From Cardiocondyla obscurior (lineage: Eukaryota; Arthropoda; Insecta; Hymenoptera; Formicidae): 64,000 nucleotides of DNA. Shown here piece by piece: positions 14,409-23,590 of this stretch. The position numbers were made by a program, and so were the translations under genes. Below the pieces are notes generated by a model that saw nothing but the letters and a program-made list of their open reading frames with translations, made no database searches and was not told the DNA's origin. Location of the stretch: contig NC_091865.1 in assembly GCF_019399895.1 (NCBI RefSeq), positions 4,407,001 through 4,471,000 on the forward strand, read 5' to 3'. Numbering within the stretch: position 1 is the first letter of the stretch; each line of letters begins with the position of its first letter.

Positions 14409-16295
14409 TCACAATTCGTCCTTATCTTCCGTAACCTCCCACTCCGCTTTAATGAAATCTGCACCTTTCTCAGCTATCATTATTGTCGGTGCATTCGTAT
14501 TTCCGCCGGTAATCGTTGGCATGATAGATGCATCGATGACCCTTAACCCTTGAATTCCGTTAACTTTTAATTGAGAATCCACAACAGCCGTTGGGTCGCC
14601 TTGAGGACCCATTTTTGCTGTTCCAACAGGATGAAAAATCGTGGATGCCGTATGTTTTAGATTGCACTTCCAATACTCTTCGGAATCAGGTTCGGTATGA
14701 CGGCAACCAACAATGTCTAAGTGACGCAGGCGCACGTCGTGTCGTTTGAATGTCTCGGTGTTAATCATTTCTTTTAAAAAATCCAAAGACTTCATCATTG
14801 TGTCTAAATCTTTTTGCACAGAGAAGTAATTGGCGAATATTTGAACGGGATCTGCCGGATTTTTGCTACGTAAATATATCTCTCCTACGCTTTCTGGTTT
14901 TAACAAGATTGGCAAAAATTCGATCATATCGGCTTCCATTAGGATATTTGTTATCTCTTGTGCTATGTCCTGACCCATGTTAAGGCCTTTTAAGTACTGG
15001 GCCACTGTCGGTATATGCCATTGCGGTATGTGACCATTGATAATTTGTATATCAGGATATTTGGCAGTCGGATCGTGCACGTTAATAAAACCCATTAAAT
15101 CGAATCCGCCAACACTTGCTAGAGGTCCACGATTATGAATTAAGTACTCGTAAGCTATGTCAAGAAGAAACGTGGATGCGGGTGGTGTTGCATTTTGATT
15201 TTTGAAGGTTAAGTACAACCCGAACCACGTGACATGGTCTTGAAGATTTTTACCAACTGGTAAATCAACGACTTTGGATATTCCCATATCACGTAAATGC
15301 TTCTCGGGGCCAATACCTGAGAGCATCAAAATTTGTGGAGTGGCAATGCTGCCAGCTGATAAAATTACTTCTTTTGAGGCTTTTACATCAATTGACGTGC
15401 CATTCTTTAAAGTTACTCGTACTCCGACTGCCCGAGTACCGTCCAAGAGAATTGCGTCGGCTCGAGTCGATTTCATTATATAGAGATTACTCCTATTCTT
15501 AATCGGCGACAAGTAAGCTTTCGAAGCACTCACTCTGTGACCATTATCCAAGGTTCCTTGAGCTAAACCATATCCGATGAATTTGTCACCATTAATCGTG
15601 TCTAATATGGGCACTCCCATCTCGCTCGCGGCATTCAGAATCATTTTCTGCACTTCTGGTTGGCTATAATTGTAAGGCCTAATCTTTAAAGGTCCACCAT
15701 GGCCGCAGTACTTGCTTCTCCACTTGTCACTATGTCCATCACCACAGCTTTGTGACTTCTTGAAGTACGGCAAAACTTGGTCATAGCTCCAGTTTTCGTT
15801 GCCCAGCCGATGCCATTCGTTGTAATCCTCCTCGCTACCGTAAATGTAGAGCATGGCATTTAGCGTTGAACTTCCACCGAGAGCTTTGCCTTTTGACCAC
15901 TTGCACACTTTGTTTTTGTGTCCGTGACAGGCGAGTTTCTCAGGTTCTATATCGTAAGCATAGTCCTCCGGCGTTTGTAACTGCGAAAGAAATGCTCCAG
16001 GAACTTCGCTGAGTAACGATGGATCCTCACCTGCTTCAACTAGCAATACTTTCCAGCGCTCTATTTCGGTCAGACGATTGGCCAATACGGACCCGGCGCT
16101 TCCGCCGCCCACAATTACAAAGTCAAATTCTTTGTTAGAGGGAGAACTAGCGATCTCTTCAGAACAATCTGGAGGATAAATTTCGTAACTCATGTTACAT
16201 TGCGCCGTTAAAAGCGTTTGTATTAGATGTACAAAGATATTCGTAGGTGTTCCACTGGCCGCAAGATTTACAGCGTTACTCAAACACGTCTCCAT
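14409..16295 (-). CDS. GMC oxidoreductase C with C-terminal KDEL, single coding exon, about 628 aa
   Basis: One uninterrupted reading frame encodes a full GMC protein. The frame opens at 16334, but a strong acceptor (TTTTTTAACAG at 16315-16313) lies inside that stretch. I therefore take the next Met (METC) at 16295; the start remains uncertain. The N-terminus has a mildly hydrophobic segment and Cys residues resembling the GLD-type N-terminus. The FAD site GGGSAG follows the start by about 60 residues. Signature 1 is GKALGGSSTLNA. Signature 2 is IATPQILMLSGIG. The catalytic His is in FHPVGTAKMG and the second residue is Asn in GNTNAP. The last residues are EDKDEL then TGA, a perfect animal ER-retrieval signal. 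Sister genes have introns inside the coding region and this one does not, which fits either intron loss or a distinct subfamily. Substrate unknown. Confidence 0.92.
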   Translation of the reverse strand: METCLSNAVNLAASGTPTNIFVHLIQTLLTAQCNMSYEIYPPDCSEEIASSPSNKEFDFVIVGGGSAGSVLANRLTEIERWKVLLVEAGEDPSLLSEVPGAFLSQLQTPEDYAYDIEPEKLACHGHKNKVCKWSKGKALGGSSTLNAMLYIYGSEEDYNEWHRLGNENWSYDQVLPYFKKSQSCGDGHSDKWRSKYCGHGGPLKIRPYNYSQPEVQKMILNAASEMGVPILDTINGDKFIGYGLAQGTLDNGHRVSASKAYLSPIKNRSNLYIMKSTRADAILLDGTRAVGVRVTLKNGTSIDVKASKEVILSAGSIATPQILMLSGIGPEKHLRDMGISKVVDLPVGKNLQDHVTWFGLYLTFKNQNATPPASTFLLDIAYEYLIHNRGPLASVGGFDLMGFINVHDPTAKYPDIQIINGHIPQWHIPTVAQYLKGLNMGQDIAQEITNILMEADMIEFLPILLKPESVGEIYLRSKNPADPVQIFANYFSVQKDLDTMMKSLDFLKEMINTETFKRHDVRLRHLDIVGCRHTEPDSEEYWKCNLKHTASTIFHPVGTAKMGPQGDPTAVVDSQLKVNGIQGLRVIDASIMPTITGGNTNAPTIMIAEKGADFIKAEWEVTEDKDEL

Positions 16296-16554
16296 GTTCA
16301 GCCACTTTAAAGCTGTTAAAAAACATATGAACATATTTAATAAACTGACTATATCGGAAAGCGACGGAAATATAATTTAAGAATCCAAATAAAATGAACA
16401 AATGCAGTTAATATACGCTTTTATGTTAAATAAAATCATCGATTTTCTCGTTGTATAGTCTTGTGTGCAATACTTTTCAAATTTTGTCATCATATTTTGA
16501 AATATACTAGACATTTTTGCTGGAACTTTATATAATAAATGTAACACGTATTAC

Positions 16555-17300
16555 ACTTGTTATATAAGCCAACATATCAAGAGACGCAGTAGCGTCTCGC
16601 GTTAAGTGTACGTACAGCGAAACCTTCGCATATAATTTACCCGAAACCTTGATTTGGCGACAGCTGAGATTTCACAATCTCAATAACAGCTGAAATGATT
16701 GAGTTTTAAGTAGACTCTTTAAAAAACTTGGAGTCAATTTTGTTAAAAGTGTTTTCACTTTTGCTCTGCATTGTCTATAAGATGAGATATAAAAATACGA
16801 AATCGAACATGTAAGATTTTCTATTAAGAAACGTCGTCGTCATTATAGTCATTAATATTATTATTGTTGACCGGAAGGTAAAGGAGATTTACTCTTTTCG
16901 TTTTCGCGCCGCTATGAGGCGCAGATTCGATGTTCTACATTTATCCACTACGTTTAGTGACAGGTATAGTAATAGCAACTTTCACATTAAGATACGTCTT
17001 ACGGTCATCGTCGTTATCCACGGACCGGCGATTACAACATTTGTTTGCAGTGACGGCAGTTAGCGTACGTAAACGCAAACAAATCACAAAAATATTATGG
17101 TAAAAAAAATTTTTGTATGATTATCAATCGATGATTTAGGCCTCCTGTGCGATTTACGTTACGTGTGAAAATCGAACATTTCAGATTTTACATTGTTATA
17201 TCTTAGTTCCTAAACAACGTAAATTAAAAATAAAGTACTTTAATTATACAGATCAAACCCAATTTTTTTATTGAACACATAAAGGGGGAAGCCCATTTAG
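16555..17300 (+). repeat. dispersed hairpin-bearing repeat, copy 1
   Basis: Member of a repeat family also seen at 21550-21990, 48606-49330 and, in parts, 42380-42620 and 56270-56640. Shared landmarks in order are a short hairpin (GAGACGC-AGTA-GCGTCTC at about 16580), a block ending in the ACTTTTG region, a CGTCGTCGTC run near 16832, a GTTTTCGCGCC block near 16900, and a tail resembling TTATACAGATCAAACCCA. No protein is encoded, so it looks like a non-autonomous element. Exact ends are not defined. Confidence 0.6.
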
Positions 17301-19000
17301 TGCGAAATAAAAAGAATAATTAAAAAAAATTTTTTTTTAAAAAACTATTTCTCATGTGAACAAAAACTTTTTCTACTGATAAAGTGACTTTTTATCTTTA
17401 CAAAAATTATTTTTATATAACATTAAGTGGATGTCAAGACGAGTTCTGCGTATTTCCGGTAAAAGCGCTTTTTATTTGGCGTGCAGTCTAGCGCCTACTG
17501 TGGTCAATAAAAAAAAAAAAAAAAAACAGAACGGTTTTTTGTAGGTAATAGTATCGCGCACCGAATAAACCTAAATTTATATTAATTATAATTTTTTTAG
17601 GGAAGTTATGCAACTTAAAAAAACAAAACCCATTTTTTTCAACTTTGACCTATAAAATAAATATTAAAAATAAACTTTTTTTATTAATTATTTAGATTTA
17701 TTTAATAAACAATTTTGTCCTTTACATTAAAAAAAATTAAGTTAATTGGTCGTATACTTTTTGAGTTATCTTGCACGCCAATGTTAAAAACATAGTTTTG
17801 AGAAAAACACGTTTAAAGCGCACCGGGATACCTACCTACCTGCCTTACGTGCAACTGTAAAACCGGTTGTAGAACCGTTAATACTTCAAATTTCAATCTA
17901 TAACTTTAGAAACATATTTTTGAAGGAAATTTATGAAAATCGATTTATAAAAAAAAATTGATTTTTTGACCTTGTTAAATGAGCTCCCTTACAGTTTGAT
18001 TGGGTTAATCGTTATTAATGTTATAATAACTACAAAATATGTGATATTTATTTGGTATAAAATTAACATTAAGAAAATAAGTAAAAGAAAAGCATCAAGT
18101 GTACACATAGTGAATATATTGTATATAATAATTGTTTTAATATGTTCATAAAAAAAAAAATTATTTTTACAAAAATAATGATATTAAATGAAAGTGTCAA
18201 CTCTAAATCAATCCGTAAAAAATTACTTTCATTAAAATAAGACTTCTCTTAAAAAATAGTAGTATAAAATAGTAATATAAATTACTAATTGTTAGTAAAA
18301 TTATAAAATTAATAAACACCAAATTGATATACAAAAAGTTGAAGCGCACGAATGTCTGAAGTCTGAATTCAATCTAAGCGCATCAAATTTTAATCTTAGT
18401 CTAAGAAAAATTAACTTTAGTTAAAACTCGTACATTCAAATTAACGCATTTACATTTTTTTACATTTTAATTTTTATCTATGTATTTAGTTACATTGATT
18501 TGTTGCTTTACTGTCACATTTTCACACACTGTCACACAACAATTTTTATTATTTTTATTTTAAAAACGTTAATACTTTTATTTCAACAAGATTTATTTAA
18601 TTTTTAAATTTTTTATTTATAAATTAGAAAAAAAATTAATTTGTAACACAATACTTTCAATTATTAACTTCTCTACATTCAAACTTAAATCGTTTAAAAA
18701 CATTTTTTGTAGGTTTCTCATAAACTATCTTGCTTGAATTATATGTTGTAAATAAAATCTTGTTCACTGTCGAACTCACATCTTACAAATTGCGTAATAG
18801 ATCAATTATATTATTAACATATCACCAAGGACAGTAAAATAGTGTTTTTACACACTTGACATGTTTTTTTGAAACTGTACACATACAATCAAATGTAGTA
18901 CAAAATTCAAACAGATTTTACTAATTATAATTACATCATAAATTTTTATCATTTACGATACATCAAGCATAAAAATAAATTTAATAAAAATGAATAGCAC
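17301..19000. other. AT-rich spacer, no gene seen
   Basis: Contains long A and T runs (for example 17509-17526) and no credible coding frame. Some of it is probably decayed repeat. I see no match to the other elements of the window. Confidence 0.4.
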
Positions 19001-19070
19001 AAATTTTGTTCCTATAATAGTTATTTAACCAATATGTATTGGTTAAATAACTATTATAGGAACAAAATTT
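19001..19070. repeat. perfect 34-bp inverted repeat with 2-bp spacer
   Basis: 19001-19034 and 19037-19070 are exact reverse complements, separated only by TG. The arms begin AAATTTTGTTCC. The whole forms a 70-bp near-perfect palindrome outside any element I can delimit. Confidence 0.97.
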
Positions 19071-19474
19071 TATATTCGATTTTAATGTCACGTGTTGTGG
19101 GTACGATATATAGATATGTGTGAATGCTTACATATAATTTTTTTAATGTATTATATAAGATGTTACAAACAAATGAGAGACAAAATGCGGAACTTACCGA
19201 GATAAAATGTAGCAGCAACTGCTCGACGCAAACTGAAGTGTTTTACTCTGCAACGTCTGTATCTCCCTCCATTAAATATCCACTACCTTTGCCATTTGTT
19301 TTATTTTTATCTTTTTTTATTTTTCTTTGTTTTGTTTTTCTTTTTGCTATCTTATTTTTAAAACTATTTAAAAAACTAGTGATAATTATTTAAAAGTTAA
19401 AAATTTTCTATTTTCTATTTTTTATTTATTATCTAAATATATATATTATTATAATTATAAATAATAAATATATG

Positions 19475-19476
<2 letters not shown>

Positions 19477-19522
<46 letters not shown>
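19477..19522. repeat. (AT)n microsatellite
   Basis: Long AT dinucleotide run. The Tyr/Ile repeat ORF on the minus strand is an artefact of it. Confidence 0.95.
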
Positions 19523-19530
<8 letters not shown>

Positions 19531-19860
19531 AATTAATATATTTGGATTACAACAATAATCATTAAGATACGAAGCACTCATGACACTCTGTAATGCAGTA
19601 CGGATACAGCACAGATAAGACCCCACCACGAATGGAATCGAAGAATTGAGAAATGTTTTGTCTCGGGAAGAAAAACTCACTACGTATCAACCATATTGTA
19701 AAGACATTAAAGACAAATATATCTTTTGTTATAACCGTTTTTATTCTGTTTTTATATTCTCTGCACAAGTTTTTTATTTAACTCCATTTCCAACAGATTT
19801 CAAATCGTACTGGCTGTGTTACGCAGATAATTCTGCATCATACATATCACAATTTTAACA

Positions 19861-20443
19861 TATAGGGTGTCCCATTTTATAATTTTCAATTAAATATTTC
19901 GGTATAACGTTGTTTTACAAAAAACTGTTTTATACAAAAGTTGTATATTTTGCAGGGAGACGTTCGATGGTAACCTTGACTTTGACTTTAAGGTCAAATT
20001 TGCAAGTTATTTAAAGATAAACTTTAAAGTTCTAAATAAAAATTTTAAGTTTTTATTAAAGATTCTATTTTACCATGGAAAAGCATGTAACTTTTACCTG
20101 AAACATTTTTTCGAAAAATGTCATCTTATGTCCTTAAAATGTTCTCAAAACTCATCTGGAAAATTTTTTTAAGGACACAAGATGACATTTTTCCCAAAAA
20201 TATTTGAGACAAAAGTTACATACTTTTATATAGCAAATAAAAATCTGCAATAAAAAGTTGAGATTTTTATTTAAGATTATAAAGTTGATCAATTGATCTG
20301 CAAAATCGACTTAAAAGTCTAAGTCAAAGTCATCACTGAATGTTCTTCTTGAAAACATACAACTTTTGTATAAAACAGTTTTCTATAAAACGATGTCATA
20401 CATAATATTTTACTAATAATTATAAAATGGGACACCCTGTATA
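19861..20443. mobile_element. fold-back MITE, GGTGTCCCATTTT family, copy 1
   Basis: About 580 bp with terminal inverted repeats starting AGGGTGTCCCATTTTATAAT and ending in the complement before CCCTGTAT. The internal part is also largely self-complementary; for example, blocks around 20100 and 20165 pair through GATGACATTTTTC-like sequence. A diverged copy lies in an intron of gene E at 52654-53214. There is no coding capacity. The termini and TA-rich flanks resemble Tc1/mariner-type MITEs. Confidence 0.8.
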
Positions 20444-20444
20444 T

Positions 20445-20810
20445 AGGGTGTCCGAAATATTATTAACAATATTAAAACTGTGGGTAGGGAATCAGATTTG
20501 GAGACGAAAAGTCCTTTACGAATTTGTAAAATTCATAATCATTATTGAAAAAAAAATTAATTTGTATAGCGCATGAGCGACAAGGAAGATACGGGTGAGT
20601 GAGCGCGACAGATGACGGTGCCATTTTTAGCTATTCATCTGTCGCGCTCACTCACTCGCAACTTTCTTGTCGCTTATGCGCTAAACAAATTAATTTTTTT
20701 TTCAATAATGATTACGAATTTTACAAATTCGTAAAAGACATGTCGTCTTCAAATCTGATTCTCTACCCACAGTTTTAATATTGCTAATAATATTTCGGAC
20801 ATCCTGTATA
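20445..20810. mobile_element. fold-back MITE, GAGCGCGACAG family, copy 1
   Basis: About 365 bp folding on itself over nearly its full length. Termini are AGGGTGTCCGAAATATTATT and its complement. The core has GAGTGAGCGCGACAG and its complement around a small loop near 20625. It directly abuts the preceding MITE, sharing only a TATA between their ends. Other copies are at 33213-33596 and 61101-61467, with half copies at 43045-43225 and 62790-62999. Confidence 0.85.
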
Positions 20811-21549
20811 TGTTATATAACTTTCTAGAAAATTTTCCACTTTTAAATAATTAACACAATTTACAAAGTTTAGCTTTTTAAATAATTTTGTGACATTTTG
20901 TTTTGTTGAGATATCTTAAATGTTTTATTAGGTTTACTGTGGCCTGGTTTCACTAACGTGAGTAATTTAATCGGTAGATTAACTTTTAGAATTGCAACTA
21001 ATATTTTGTAAAATTAATGTATTATTAACATCAGTTTTATGTTTGGCAATTGCAATCCTGAAAGTTAACCGACCGATTAGATTAAGTCTGGTTTGTAAAA
21101 TCCTATATTGTTTAATTATCGTGATTAATATGTACATAATATGATAAATTATAAGATTATATAAAGACATAGTTTTGTTGTCATGAAAGTGCGCGGAAAG
21201 AGCCATAGTGCTAGAGAGAGACAACCGAGAAAAAACACAACAATATGATAAGATTATGTTAATCATATGTAACTTAAACCTTGATTTCAGTAATTTCTAT
21301 ATATATTCTTCATCTTTTGATAATAAAAGAATAATAATGAGAATATAATCATGTATACTTGATTGACAGAAATCTGACTCAACATTATCGCATTTACGTA
21401 TGCATTATTTTATCACTATTACGTATGCATAAATTTATCACTATTTTATTAATGCAACATAAAACGTATTTTGCCGCTCATATTTTGTGATGACTGTATA
21501 ATGACTATACAAATTTGCAGAAATATGTATAGATATATCAGTATTTAAT
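20811..21549. other. repeat-rich spacer, no gene
   Basis: AT-rich. Two blocks near 20960-21000 and 21050-21085 are imperfect inverted repeats (TAATTTAATCGGTAGATTAAC and complement-like), suggesting another short decayed element. No coding sequence is seen. Confidence 0.35.
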
Positions 21550-21990
21550 TAATGCAATATCACGAGGCACGGTAGTGCCTCGCGCCAAGTATAGACGCAG
21601 CGTACTACCTGCCTATTATACGCGAGACCCATTTTAAGAAATTCATACATGTTTGGATCTCGACAATGGCTGAACCGATTGCTTTCTACATAGGTTCATT
21701 GTGTAGATTAGGGTCAATTTATATAATAAAAGTGTTTTTATTTTTTCGCTACGTTATTTACAAACGAAGATATCGCGATGTAAAGTTTGCTTGCAAGAGT
21801 AAAATCACATTTTATTTTAACGTCGTCGACGACGAAAATGTCCTTTTCGTTTTCGCGCCACTAGATGGCATGGAATGATTTATCGACTCTATTTCATTTA
21901 TCGACTGTGTTTATTGATGAGTGATGATCGCGTAATAAATATCTATTAAATATTACAAATTTATGTGAAACCGTACAAGCATGAACCTAG
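21550..21990 (+). repeat. dispersed hairpin-bearing repeat, copy 2
   Basis: Same landmarks as the copy at 16555: a hairpin CGAGGCAC-GGTA-GTGCCTCG near 21563, the TATATAATAAAAGTGTTTTT block, the CGTCGTCGACGACG run near 21822, then TTTTCGCGCC. Here the last block continues as CCACTAGATGGCA (21858-21870), a CTCF-like core. The 70-aa ORF across it is not convincing as a gene. Confidence 0.6.
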
Positions 21991-22639
21991 GTTTGTCTTG
22001 ATACTTTGAATAATTTTTTGAATAAAATCTTCTTTACAAAAATATTAATACGATCTAAATTTAAAATAAACTTTACAATTTTTATTAAAAAATGCGCTAA
22101 TCAATTTTAATATTTTTATAATAGTTGCAAAGCAGTTTTTTCTGCTGAACAAAGCCAAAGAATTTTCTCGAGAAACTCGAGTAGTGATAAACAAAACTAA
22201 ATATTGCAAACCTATATAAAAACGTATGAGGCGTCAAATGTAATACTACAACGGAGAGACGAAAAAAATTAATTTGGTGCGTCTCACGAGTTTGGGCGTC
22301 GGATGGGGCCCATTCTATTTTCTATAATATTACAAACACATGTCGAACCGTACAAGTGTGACACAAGTTTACCCCAAACTTGTTATAGCATCAATTTTAT
22401 CAAACATTGTTCTAAAAAGTATCAATCGTACAGCAAAAATAGATAAAACAAAAAACGTGTATTTTATGTACAAACTTATATATAAAGAAACACGTTTAGA
22501 AAGCGATCGGTTAGACCGTTGTTGAGATCCAAACATCTCAATAGCTCAGAATAAATAATCTCGCGTAATGACACGCTCGATCACGCTGCTTGTGCACGTA
22601 ACGCAGAACACTAACGTGTCTCTAGATTATACTATAACT
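21991..22639. other. spacer with short repeat scraps
   Basis: Includes a GCAAAGCAGTTTTTTCTGCTGAAC motif near 22125 that recurs at about 29275 and 60000-60145, marking a small repeat family. Part of the hairpin-family tail occurs near 22500-22570. No gene is seen. Confidence 0.35.
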
Positions 22640-22925
22640 ACAAAATAAATAATATTCCCCCCAAAAACTTACTTTTTAAAAAAAAAAGGTTTAAAAAAAG
22701 CGCCAAGTATAAGTGCGCGAGAAAAGCTTTCTTAAAAAAGTTTTTAAGCAAAACCAAAACTCTCCCCAAAAAGATTTTAACTACAAAATGAATGATATCC
22801 CCCCAAAAAACTGACCTTTTTTAAAAAAAAGGTTCAAAAAAAGCGCCAAGTATAGGCGAGCGAGAAAAGCGTTCTCAAAAAAGTTTTTAAGCAAAACCAA
22901 GACTCCCCCAAAAAAAGACTCCCTT
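22640..22925. repeat. tandem duplication, about 141-bp period
   Basis: Two adjacent units share AAAGGTT(T/C)AAAAAAAGCGCC, the GCGCGAGAAAAGC-type block and AAGTTTTTAAGCAAAACC. Unit starts are near 22684 and 22826. The units differ at several positions, so the duplication is not an assembly echo. Confidence 0.75.
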
Positions 22926-23554
22926 ATTAAAATTATACTCCCCAAAAATAGACCATAAAATGTGTACTTTAATAACAAATAGTGGTGGTGTGGCCCATCC
23001 CACTCTATTTACAGAGATTCATAAATTACCCAAATCTTTGTGAATAGAGTAAGATAAGCCACACCTTTAATCTTGGTAGCTTCGAACGGTGCGTTCTTAC
23101 TCGCACGAAGGGCGTCAAATCTTTAAATATTGTTTTCTCGGTTATTAACGCCCAATTTACAAATTCGTATAGGACTTTTCTATTTATTTTCGGAAGCCCT
23201 ACTTACCATTAAAAGCTTTTTTACATCAATGCAGACACCTTGTATATATAGTGTTTTACGATTGTAGCTTCATCGTTTGTGCGATGATAGAGATTGATAA
23301 AATGAACAAACAATCCCATAATGTTTTACATTATTTCTAATAATAGTCGAGATATAATTTTTTTTATAAAATTGCATAATACAGTGAATGAGAGTACGTC
23401 GATAGAAGCGATTTGACGCACTAGAAGAAAAGCATGATCGATCAATTTTTTTCTTGCAACCGAATGATCACTCAATACTCGACTGAGTTAGCCATACTAT
23501 TTTCTAGAAATAGGATACAATACTTATTTTACTTAATGATTTATTACTTACGTT
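22926..23554. other. 3' flank of gene D, no other gene
   Basis: Mixed spacer with an imperfect palindrome around 22995-23060, where ACTCTATTTACAGAGATTCAT is matched by ATGAATAGAGT-like sequence on the other arm. No coding frame is credible. Confidence 0.35.
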
Positions 23555-23560
23555 TTTATT
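23555..23560 (-). promoter_or_regulatory. poly(A) signal of gene D
   Basis: AATAAA on the minus strand, about 31 bases after the TAG stop of gene D. This is a tight and plausible position. Confidence 0.55.
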
Positions 23561-23590
23561 ATTACAATTTGATATATCAAATTTTTTAAT

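Noticed and set aside
19124..19393. 89-aa ORF with hydrophobic tail
   Set aside because: The hydrophobic part comes from T-rich low-complexity DNA; no homologue recognised and no supporting signals.
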